Assembly: GCA_008729055.1 (NCBI GenBank)
Contig: SDUX01000006.1
Span: forward strand, 1,745,501 to 1,809,500
Origin: Pyropia haitanensis
Lineage: Eukaryota > Rhodophyta > Bangiophyceae > Bangiales > Bangiaceae
Reading direction: 5' to 3'
Length of the DNA stretch: 64,000 bases
Both the position numbers and the translations under genes were made by a program. The notes beneath the pieces were generated by a model. The model searched no databases. It was not told the DNA's origin and saw only the letters and a list, made by a program, of their open reading frames with translations. How positions within the stretch are numbered: position 1 is the first letter of the stretch; each line of letters starts with the position of its first letter. This document shows, piece after piece, positions 1 through 8,562 of this stretch.

Positions 1-2
1 TG

Positions 3-389
3 CTGCACAACGTGACGCTGGGCGGGACAGGCAAGACGGGCGGGGACCGCCACCCCAAAGTCCGCGACGGCGTCCTCATTGGCGCGGGCGCGTCGGTGCT
101 GGGGAATGTGGTGGTGGGCGTCGGCGCGCACGTTGCGGCGGGGTCGGTGGTGCTCAAGGACGTGGCGGGGGGGGCGGTCGTGTCGGGCGTGCCCGCCAAG
201 GTGGTGGGCACGCTGCGGTTTTCCGGTGGCAGCCGCGGCATGCCGGCGCTGAGCATGGACCACCGGGAGAGCGTGGTGCTGGCGTCGGCGGGGGGGGGGG
301 AGGCGGAGAAGGTGCGCGCCGAGGAGGTGGCCGTCCGGGAGGCGGTGGAGAGTGTTGGGGGAGACGATGACCACGAGTACATCATTTGA
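3..389 (+). CDS. Serine O-acetyltransferase, C-terminal part (5' end outside window)
   Basis: Transfers acetyl from acetyl-CoA to serine, giving O-acetylserine for cysteine synthesis. The frame is open from the first bases of the window (LHN then VTLGGTGKTGGDRHPK), the signature of the left-handed beta-helix active site of plant and bacterial SAT, including the His of DRHPK. Hexapeptide-type turns follow (VLIGAGASVLGNVVVG, AAGSVVLKDV, VSGVPAKVVG). The protein ends in an acidic tail, GDDDHEYII. In plant and bacterial SATs a C-terminal peptide ending in Ile inserts into O-acetylserine sulfhydrylase to form the cysteine synthase complex, so this tail is probably functional. About 128 residues are present; the helical N-terminal domain and any transit peptide lie to the left of the window. 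Compartment cannot be judged. Confidence 0.9.
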   Translation: MHNVTLGGTGKTGGDRHPKVRDGVLIGAGASVLGNVVVGVGAHVAAGSVVLKDVAGGAVVSGVPAKVVGTLRFSGGSRGMPALSMDHRESVVLASAGGGEAEKVRAEEVAVREAVESVGGDDDHEYII

Positions 390-3300
390 CTTGGCGGGCG
401 CCGCCGCCTCGCTTGCTGTTCCATCTTTTGGTTCCTATGCTTCCTCGGGCGCACCCGGCGCCGCGCCGCACGTGCCACCCCGTGGGACAGTGCCAACCGC
501 GCTGCTCCGTACGCCCTGAGGTCTTGGCGGGCTGTCCCCCCCGCGCCGACGCAGCGCTGCCCAGTCGGGCGTAGGCGCGTCGCCCCGTGCAGCTGGAGGG
601 GGGACTTGGCGGGCGTGGTGGGGGGGGGGGGGTGAGGAGTTGGCGGGGGGTGGGGGGAGGGGATGGAGGGGGGGAGAAGCTGTAGCATCGGGCACTGCTT
701 CCGTGGCGGCGGTGGTGGGCGTCGGCCTAGGCCGTGGTCGCCTGCGGGCGGGAGCATGGCGGGGGGAAAGGGGTGGTCGAGGGGGCGGGTCAACGTACCT
801 CCACCTGCGAGCGTGGCGCGGGGGGCGACTGACGGAGGCGGTAGACGGGGGGCGCCAGGCCAGCCCCGGGACGCGGATGCAGGCGGGGCGCGCGTGGAAG
901 CGGAGGCGGGCGAGGGGAGGGGGGGTGAGGATCAAGGCAGCGGCCGCGGTGGCAGTGCTTGAGTGCGCTGGTTGGATGCAAAAGAAATGTCCGGCCTCAC
1001 GCTTGTTCTTATTGCTGTCCTACCCCATCCATATGCACGTGGGAGAGAAGCGTCGCGCTCATGGCCATGTATGTATCGCACGGCACGTGGTGGACGTCTT
1101 GGACTAGACACAGATCCAAACGTCATACCAGCTCCCTGTGGCCTAAAATCTCGCGCGTATGGGACTCGTGCACGCAAGCCATCGGGCCACCCGAGCTTCG
1201 CGCTGGCACCCACCCCAGCATGGGAGCTCGTAGCAACCTGAGCTGCGGCAGTAGTCTGCCCTTGGGCGTGGGGAGCTCTTCATCACTCTGATGGCTGATG
1301 CAGAGAGATTCACTCGGTCGACAGAGAGGTCGACCTCTCCGTTGCATTGTTTGCGCGTACACAGTGGTACTGTACCCGAAATCTTGCGCGACTGCCAGTC
1401 GGCACGACAGAGTGCCGCCCAGCGCCCTTCTATGGGAATCTTCACCGCACGGCGGGTGAGGCCCCCCCCAGACGTGTAATGCAGCCTCGGGTCGGCCGTT
1501 TCGCTCCGCGGCCCCGGACAGCCGACTCCGCGGCGGCGACCAGCGGGGCACTGCGGGACTGTGAGACACCCGTCCACTGGCTGCTGCAGGCCCAGACCCA
1601 AGTCCCGCGGGCCCGTAGACGAGGCGGAGAGGACAGGGCATGGAAAAAAAAAGACGAAGAAAATTGTGTCCATCGTGTCTGGAGGCTTGTGGACACGTCA
1701 CCGCAGTTCAGAGTGACTGGTGGCTCGACAGCTGGGCACCCCCTCGCGCAGCGTGCGCCGCTGCAGGGTTGGTGGGCCACAAGATCAAATCCGGACATTG
1801 AGGAGACACTCAAAAGCCTTCACGCTGGCAAGAAATGGCCGAGGCTGCGCTGTGCCCTCGGGTCAGGCCCGTACCCATCCGACTGCATCTTTTTTTTGGG
1901 GAGACGTGCCCCGACGCCCAACCCAATTTCTGCCCCCTCCCGAAGGCCTGTGGAGCTGTGCCCGCGACGGACCCACCGGCGGACCACTCCCCAATCCTCC
2001 CCCCTCCTCAACCAGCCGTCGGGGCGTGCGCACGCGTCACGTAGGGGGGTGCGCAGCCGCTGGCGCGGGCCCTGGCTGGGCCAACCCGTGCGCTGTGGCC
2101 CCCCCCCGGAGCTGTGTGGCGGGGACCCCACCACCCATGGGCCCGCGACGGGGGGGGCCGGCGCGCGCGAAAAGCCCCCCGCCGGTGCCACGCCACGCAT
2201 CGCTGAGTCCTCCACCCCCTCCCGGCCGGTGCGAGTGTGGGTGTGGGCACACCGCCGCCGCCGTCGCCGCTGCCCGCCCCGCTCTGGACACCCACACGCG
2301 CACGCCAACAATGGTGCTGGACGGCGGCCGCTGCCTGGCGTTTTGCGTCTTGGCACCCGCGGGGTGAGCTACGCCGGCGGCACCCCACTGGCGGGGCGCA
2401 CCGCCGTGCTGCACGCTACCCCCCCCCGCGGGGGGTGTGCCTCCGACGGTCACGCCCTGCGCTGCGCCGCGTTGCCGACGCGCACCGTGAGCAGCTGTAG
2501 AGGGGGGGGGGGGGGGGGGGGTGGGCTCTCGAGTGGCGCAGCGCAATTGGGAGACGCTCGTGGCCGGTAGGCCGGCGGCCGTCGTGGGCGTCGTCGGCGA
2601 GCTCGTTGGCGCACCTCGTCTTTGAGACTCTGCCGGTCGGGCGTGGGGGGGGGGGAGTGGGTGGCGGCGTGTCAACGTCAGCGAGTCACGCTGCTGGTGT
2701 ATGCAGTGCCGCTGCTTTCGTTTCCTAGCGTGTCGTGGTTTGGCCCGCGGCCCGCCGAGACGGGCGCTTTCCACCCGCACCCGTTGCCTCGGCGGGCCTC
2801 GTTGCACCCGTCGTCGGCTGCTGTTTGGGAGGGGGAGCGGGCGTGAGGAGGGGGGGGGGGGGGGGCTGCGGAGGGGGGGTGCCGACGCGGCTACGACGCG
2901 TGGCGGCGGGTTGTGCCTGTGGCCGCCGCGGCCCCGCGGCCGCCCATCCCGTCGCGGCGGCCCATCATCGCGCGGTGCTGGTGTGAGCGGCACGGCGCCC
3001 TCGTGGCGGCCGGCTGACGTACCGCCGCGACGTTGCGGGGCAGTTTACCCGGTCCGACTGTTGGTGGGTGGCTGCACCCGTCGGCGCCGTTTTTTTTTGT
3101 GTTACTGTGCCCTGGCAGCGGGGTGCTTGGCAGCCTGCCCCGATCGCCAGTTCACTCGGCAGGGGGCAGGGGGGGAGGCGGGGGGGAGGCGCCAGCGCTC
3201 TGGGACCACCCTGCGCCCTTCTGCCTGGTGACGCGGTTGGAAGTCACGAGCCGTGCCCATCGTGGCTTCATCTATTCCCGCTCTCGTTCGTGTGTGTTGG

Positions 3301-3538
3301 CCAACCGACACGTGCGGCGTCGGTGGCGGCAGTCGGTCTTCCTCTTGTCTCCAGTAAGAATCTCCTCTCCACGTGCGCACTGGGAGGCGGCGGCCGCCCC
3401 GGCGGTGCGTCGACCAAGGGCAGGGGCGTGTGGCTCACTAACGCGAGGCCGGCTAACGTGCGACCGTGACCCCATCCACGGTGGTGGGCCCGCCGGTGGC
3501 GTGTCCACCTTGGCAGCGGGCGGTGCCCGTTGGGCGCC
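390..3538. other. Intergenic, no supported gene
   Basis: Several long open frames occur on both strands (the longest 407 codons), but they are Pro/Arg/Gly-rich, overlap each other and carry no recognisable domain, as expected by chance in DNA this GC-rich. G runs lie at about 610-640 and 2500-2521. The last few hundred bases should hold the promoter of the PP2C gene; no TATA box was seen. Confidence 0.5.
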
Positions 3539-6418
3539 ATGGGCACCTTTATGCGGCGCCTGCTCCGGTCTTCCAAAAAGACCAACGGCGGCGGCGCTGG
3601 GGATGAACCGTATGGCGCCAACAGCGGTGGCGGCGGCTACGCGGAGGAGGAGCCCCGCTCGGAAGCGCGGTCCGGGCGGCACAGGCACGCGGCGGCGGCC
3701 CCCCACGCGCAGGCCATGAACGGGCACCACCCGGCGGCAGGGGCGGCGTGGACCGCCGAGGGCCCCGTCGGCGGCTACCCGCCGCAGGAGCCGCCGCCGC
3801 CGCCCGCGCCACCGCGATCGCACGCGCCGGCGCCGGCGACCGAGCCGGGGAGGGGAGCCCCGCACGGGGAGCGGCGGCCGCGGCACGGCCACGGCCACGG
3901 GCGGGGCCACGAGCACGGCCACGGCCACGGCCGCGGCCACGGCCACGCGCGCAGCCAGTCCCGCGACGACGCGGGCCGGTCGGGGCACGGCGCCGACGGG
4001 GGGCGCGGCGGCCCGCGGTCGTCGCGGCACCCGACGCGGCGGACGGAGAGCAACGGCGTCGAGGGCGCGACGGCCGCGCGGCGGGCGGCCGCGCACCCGC
4101 CCGCGGAACGCGACCCCAGCGCGCCCGTGTCTGGCGTGGCGGCAGACGCCCACGCCGGTGGGGCGGCGGGCGGCACTGGCGGGCGGCATGCACCAGACGG
4201 CGCGCCGCCGGGGACCCCCCCGTCGGCCGCGACCGCGGCGGGCTCGGCCGACGCGGCCGGCAGCCGAGAGGGCACGGCGCCACGGCGGCGGCGCTCCAAG
4301 CGCCACTCCCGGGGTCAGTCGCGCGACATGCGGGACATGCCCGGAGAGGGCGCCACCGCAGACGCGGGCGCGGAGCCGCCCGTGTGGGCGCCCCCAACGA
4401 CGGCTGCCATGGCCGCCGCCGAGATGCTCATCCCGCCGGCGGGAGCGGGCGGCGGGGGTGGCGGCGCGCCGGGCGCCACCGCTCCGCCGCCCGCAGCGGT
4501 GGCGCCACCACCACAGCGGCCGCCGCCTCGGCCGGCCGCGCCAACGCCGGCGCCGGCGGCGCCGCGGGTGCGCTACTCTCTTGATGAGCGGCGGCCGTCG
4601 ACGGCGGGGATTGTGAGCAACCGCGGAAAGCGGGGCGGCGGCAACGGCGGGGAGGCGGACCCCTCGGGTGGCCTGTTTGGGCTTCCGGGTCGCGGCCGCA
4701 AGGGGGAGCCGTCCGCCGGGGCGGTTGCCAAGCCCGACCGGTCTGCGCGAGGCGGCACCGGCGGCGGCGGCAATGGCCGCGGCGGCGACGCGGTGGCGGC
4801 ATTGCCGGGTGCGGCGGCGGCCGCGGCGGCGACGGCGGCACATCCGCGGCCCCCCGCGTCCGACCTGACGCTGGCATCTGCCGACGCCAAGAGCGGGCGC
4901 CCCTCGCGACGGGCGCCCCCTCCCGTCGGCGGTGGCGGCCGCCTGTCTCTCGATGGAAACGCCGCCGGCGGTGCGGGCGGTGCGTCCATGGACAGAGCGG
5001 TCGCGGAAGTGGAGGCGGCCAAGAACCGGCGCCTGAGTGTGGACGGGGACTTGCCACTCGCGGCGCAGACCCCGCACGAGCGGTCGGCCAAGATTGCGAG
5101 TGACGGCCTGGAGGGGGTATGGCTGGTCGAGCCCGCCGCGCTGCTGTTGCCCATCAGCCTGGGCGCGTGCTCCAAGGCGGGCTGGGAGCCCGTCCGCGAC
5201 GGCAATCGCCGGGAGGTGGTGGAGGTCCGCAAGGAGAACCAGGACGCCTTTTGCGCGCACGGGCCGTTTAGCGACCACGGCGGGCAGATCATGGTGGGCG
5301 TCTTTGACGGCCACGGCGCCGAGGGCCGCGGCGTCTCCCACTTTGTGCGCGACACGGTGCCGCGGGCGGCGCGGGAGCTCTACTCCCTCACCGCCCCTGG
5401 GCGGGGGGGTGGGGACGACCCAGAGCTGGCGCTGACGACGCTGGGTCCCATCCACGAGGGGTACTCCCACTCGCACGGCACTGCGCGGCGTGCCGAGGGC
5501 CGCCGCGCCGACGTGCACCGCGCTCGCGCCAAGACGCTCAAGGCCGCCTTTCTCCGCACCGAGCGCGCCCTCACTGCGGACGGGTCGACCGTGGACCACG
5601 TCTTCTCTGGCACCACCGCGGTCGTCGTGTGGCTCCACGGGGCGGACCTCTATTCTGCATGTGCGGGTGACTCTCGGGCGATCATTGGGAGGCGGCTGCC
5701 GCCGTCGTCGGGTGCCGACGGCGGCCCTGCCGGCCCAGCCGAGCGCTTCCACTCGGTCGACACGACGTGGGACCAAAAACCGTCGCGCGCCGACGAGCGG
5801 AAGCGCGTCAAGTCGGCGGGCGGGCGCGTGGCGCGGTGGCGCCGAAACGTGGGCCCGCTGCGGGTGTGGAAGCCCACCGAGTGGCTCCCCGGCCTGGCCA
5901 TGACCCGCTCCATTGGCGACACGGTGCTATCGCCGTATGGCGTGCAGCCCGTCCCAGAAGTGTCCTACATCCGCCTCTGCCGTGCGGACAGCTTCCTCGT
6001 CCTCGCGTCGGACGGGGTGTGGGAGTTTATGAGCTCCCAAGAGGTGGCCACCTTTGTTGGCCGCTTCCGCCGCTCCCGCGCCGCCGCCGATGAGGCGGCC
6101 GACGCGCTGGTGCGGGAGGCGGTCCGTAGGTGGCGGCGCAACGAGGTGGTTGTCGACGACACGACGGCGGTGGTGGTGTGGATCGAGTGGGAGCGCGACG
6201 GCTCGGGCCTCCCCGCCGCCGTGGCCATGTCGTCGGGCCGGTCGGGCGTCGGCGGCGGGGGCGGGCTGTTTAGCGGCAGCCGCTCCGCTGCGGTCGCCGC
6301 CGCCGCCGCCGCGTCTCGCGAGTTTGCCGTCACCCTCGCCGAGCGGCCGCTGCTCGTCAATGAGGACGGCAAGCTCGTGTCCTTCCCCGTCAAGAACGAT
6401 GTGGCCACCAACGAGTGA
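3539..6418 (+). CDS. PP2C-family (PPM) protein phosphatase with long disordered N-terminus
   Basis: Metal-dependent Ser/Thr phosphatase of 959 residues in one exon. I chose the ATG at 3539 because its context is GCCATGG; a near-cognate TTG lies 9 nt upstream. Residues 1 to about 530 are low complexity (Pro/Ala/Gly/Arg), with a His-Gly block near 115-145 and short Ser motifs such as SLDERRPS and LSVDGD. The catalytic domain covers about 535-885. Visible motifs are KENQDAF (Asp569), VGVFDGHGAEG (Asp590), SGTTAVVVW, CAGDSRA (Asp711), MTRSIGD, LASDGVWEF (Asp825) and VDDTTAVVVW (Asp874), so the metal-binding aspartates are intact and the enzyme should be active. Substrate is unknown. The basic start MGTFMRRLLRSSKK could associate with membranes, but it is a poor N-myristoylation consensus. 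Confidence 0.93.
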   Translation: MGTFMRRLLRSSKKTNGGGAGDEPYGANSGGGGYAEEEPRSEARSGRHRHAAAAPHAQAMNGHHPAAGAAWTAEGPVGGYPPQEPPPPPAPPRSHAPAPATEPGRGAPHGERRPRHGHGHGRGHEHGHGHGRGHGHARSQSRDDAGRSGHGADGGRGGPRSSRHPTRRTESNGVEGATAARRAAAHPPAERDPSAPVSGVAADAHAGGAAGGTGGRHAPDGAPPGTPPSAATAAGSADAAGSREGTAPRRRRSKRHSRGQSRDMRDMPGEGATADAGAEPPVWAPPTTAAMAAAEMLIPPAGAGGGGGGAPGATAPPPAAVAPPPQRPPPRPAAPTPAPAAPRVRYSLDERRPSTAGIVSNRGKRGGGNGGEADPSGGLFGLPGRGRKGEPSAGAVAKPDRSARGGTGGGGNGRGGDAVAALPGAAAAAAATAAHPRPPASDLTLASADAKSGRPSRRAPPPVGGGGRLSLDGNAAGGAGGASMDRAVAEVEAAKNRRLSVDGDLPLAAQTPHERSAKIASDGLEGVWLVEPAALLLPISLGACSKAGWEPVRDGNRREVVEVRKENQDAFCAHGPFSDHGGQIMVGVFDGHGAEGRGVSHFVRDTVPRAARELYSLTAPGRGGGDDPELALTTLGPIHEGYSHSHGTARRAEGRRADVHRARAKTLKAAFLRTERALTADGSTVDHVFSGTTAVVVWLHGADLYSACAGDSRAIIGRRLPPSSGADGGPAGPAERFHSVDTTWDQKPSRADERKRVKSAGGRVARWRRNVGPLRVWKPTEWLPGLAMTRSIGDTVLSPYGVQPVPEVSYIRLCRADSFLVLASDGVWEFMSSQEVATFVGRFRRSRAAADEAADALVREAVRRWRRNEVVVDDTTAVVVWIEWERDGSGLPAAVAMSSGRSGVGGGGGLFSGSRSAAVAAAAAASREFAVTLAERPLLVNEDGKLVSFPVKNDVATNE

Positions 6419-7044
6419 GGGTGCGCCAGCGTTTAAGGCTGTGTTTGGGGAGGGGGAGGCGGGGATATGGGTTTGTGAGTCTGCTTGGCGTGCTTTTTTT
6501 TTTTCTTCCCCCGCCTCTTGATTTTCCTTCCTTTTTGTGCCCTTTTTGCGTCGCGCCCGGGGCGCGCTCTTGCATCCTCGCTTCTTTTCACACTGCGTGG
6601 GAGGACGGTCGCTGGGTGTAAGATACCTACCATTGTCACGGCGACGCTCCTCTTACCATTGCGAGATACTCTAAAGCTTTAGGTGCGCGCCTGCACCTCT
6701 CCCTGTCCTGTGGGCAGCGTCCGCATGGGGGCCACCCGGTCGTCTGCTTTCCGCGCCCGTATGGGCCACGGCGGCCAGGCGTCTGGCCGGCCATGCTGAG
6801 TTGACCGCCCCGTTGCCCGCGCGCTGCTCATCACCACTGGCGCACGCACGAGGCCTCCTGAGCAGGAGACAAACAAAAGAAAAAAGAGGCCGGACTCTGT
6901 TCTGTTAGGGGGCGGCGCTGGGTGGGGGACGACGACGCGCCGAGTGCCCCTGCCGCCCCGGTCCCCCACGCCCCCCCCCCCCCACCCCAATAACATATAG
7001 GGGCAGCAGAGGATGGGGCATCCCAGCGCCGTCCGCCCCGCGGG
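6419..7044. other. Spacer between convergent genes
   Basis: 3' flanks of the PP2C gene (plus) and the EPTP-repeat membrane protein gene (minus). Contains T-rich and C-rich stretches; no coding signal seen. Confidence 0.5.
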
Positions 7045-8562
7045 CTAGTCCACCCGCTCCTTCCGCGTCGCCTTGGGAGGGGGTATCCTAGCGCCCCCCC
7101 CCACCCCTCCCCCCCGCCGGGCGTCCCCCCCCCCCCCCAACCGGCAACTGCGTGGCGGGCGCATCCTCATCCTCCTCCTCGTCCCACGACAGCTCCCACG
7201 CAGACGAGGGCGCGCCCCCGCCGCCGCCGCCGCCGCTTCCCCCGTCGCCAACGGCGGGCACCCCCCCCCCCCCGCCCCGCCCGGGTCGGGCACGCGAACG
7301 AGCGGCGCCGCCTCGGCCGCCTCCCCCTCCTCCTCCCCCTCACTCACCGCTGCGTACGCACCGTCACGGAGGTGGGGGGAGCCGCCGCCGCCGCCGCCAC
7401 CGCCGCCGGTGCCACCCACGCGGCCCACCACCGCCGCCAGCGGGCGGGGCAGGCGGGCGATCAGCGACGGCGCGGCGAGGCAGAGGCCCACCACCACCAG
7501 CGCGGCCGCCACCACCGCGGTGCCGACCAGGTGCGGTGCGCTGCCCAGCCGGTGGCGGAGGCCGCCCGCGTGGCGCAGCGGCGGCGGCGGCGGCGCACCG
7601 CCGCCGCCGCCGCCGCCCGTGGGGTCGGCCGCCGCGGGCGGCGGCACGTCGCCGCCCGCGGCGGGCGTACCCGGTGCCATCGGCGGGGCGGCCGACGGGG
7701 CGGCGGGGGCGCCCGCCACGGGAGGGGGGGTGGCTGGAGCAGCGGCCGCCGTCGCGGCGGGCGTGACCTCCGGCGTGGCGGCTGTCGCAGCGGGCGTCGG
7801 CTCGCTGGGGGGTGTCGGCTCCGCCACCGCGGGCGTCGGCGCCTCCGCCGCAGGCGTCGGCGTCGGCTCCCCCACCGCCGGCGTCGGCTCCCCCACCGCC
7901 GGCGTCGGCTCCCCCACCGCCGGCGTCGGCGTCGGCTCCCCCGCCGCCGGCGTCGGCTCCCCCGCCGCCGGCGTCGGCTCCCCCGCCGCCGGCGTCGGCT
8001 CCCCCGCCGCCGCCACCGGCGTCGGCTCCGCTACCACCGGCGTCGGCTCCCCCGCCGCCACCACCGGCGTCGGCTCCCCCGCCGCCGCCACCGGCGTCGG
8101 CTCCGCTACCACCGGCGTCGGCTCCCCCGCCCCCGCTGTTGGCTCCCCCGCCGCCACTGTTGGCTCCTCCGCCGCCCTCACCGGCCGCCGTGGGCGGCCC
8201 GCCCGTGTGGAGGTCGCATCTACCGCGGACGTGCGGCGGCGACCGCCACCGCCGTCGCTGCCGCCGCCGCCGCCACCGCCGCCACCCCCACCACCCTCAC
8301 CGCCGCCGCCGCCGCCGTGCCCTCTGCCATCACCGCCGCCACCGCCATCGGGCCCTCTGACGTCACCGCCGCCGCGGCGCACAGACGAGGAGATCGCCGC
8401 CGCCGTGGCGCGCGCCGGGGCAGCCCGCGGCGGGGGTCCGACGGCGGCGGCCGCGGCGCCGCCCCGGCCACCGCGGTGAGGGCCGGCGGCCGCCGCCGCG
8501 GTGGCGACCGCGGCGGCGGCGAGGAGCAGAGCCGCCCGCAGTCGCCGACGGGGAGCCGCCAT
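7045..8562 (-). CDS. Predicted type I membrane protein with EPTP repeats
   Basis: A 505-residue frame starting at an ATG in strong context (CCACCATGGCG). It has a basic, then Ala/Leu-rich signal peptide (MAAPRRRLRAALLLAAAAVA). A Gly-rich segment follows, then about 20 tandem EPTP units (GEPTP, AEPTP, with PAAG/PVVA spacers), a mucin- or stalk-like extracellular region likely to be O-glycosylated. A single membrane segment lies near 344-366 (VGTAVVAAALVVVGLCLAA), followed by an acidic tail with SEGEEEGEAAEAAP. No family is recognised. The last ~70 residues are Arg/Cys-rich and look like a shifted frame: after the G/C run at about 7260-7274, the neighbouring frame reads SSAWELSWDEEEDEDAPATQ, a more natural acidic cytosolic tail. 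The 3' end of this model is therefore doubtful. Confidence 0.65.
   Translation of the reverse strand: MAAPRRRLRAALLLAAAAVATAAAAAGPHRGGRGGAAAAAVGPPPRAAPARATAAAISSSVRRGGGDVRGPDGGGGGDGRGHGGGGGGEGGGGGGGGGGGGSDGGGGRRRTSAVDATSTRAGRPRRPVRAAEEPTVAAGEPTAGAGEPTPVVAEPTPVAAAGEPTPVVAAGEPTPVVAEPTPVAAAGEPTPAAGEPTPAAGEPTPAAGEPTPTPAVGEPTPAVGEPTPAVGEPTPTPAAEAPTPAVAEPTPPSEPTPAATAATPEVTPAATAAAAPATPPPVAGAPAAPSAAPPMAPGTPAAGGDVPPPAAADPTGGGGGGGAPPPPPLRHAGGLRHRLGSAPHLVGTAVVAAALVVVGLCLAAPSLIARLPRPLAAVVGRVGGTGGGGGGGGGSPHLRDGAYAAVSEGEEEGEAAEAAPLVRVPDPGGAGGGGCPPLATGEAAAAAAGARPRLRGSCRGTRRRMRMRPPRSCRLGGGGDARRGGGVGGGARIPPPKATRKERVD
7800..8180 (-). repeat. Tandem repeat encoding EPTP units
   Basis: Repeats of about 18-27 nt (plus-strand core GGCGTCGGCTCCCCC) inside the membrane-protein gene. 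Unit length is always a multiple of 3, so copy number can change without breaking the frame. Confidence 0.85.

Noticed and set aside
1347..2570. 407-codon plus-strand open frame
   Set aside because: Arg/Pro/Gly-rich throughout, overlapped by equally long frames on both strands, no domain or good start context; expected by chance at this GC content.
3530..3538. Upstream near-cognate start (TTG) for PP2C
   Set aside because: An ATG with strong context lies 9 nt downstream in the same frame.
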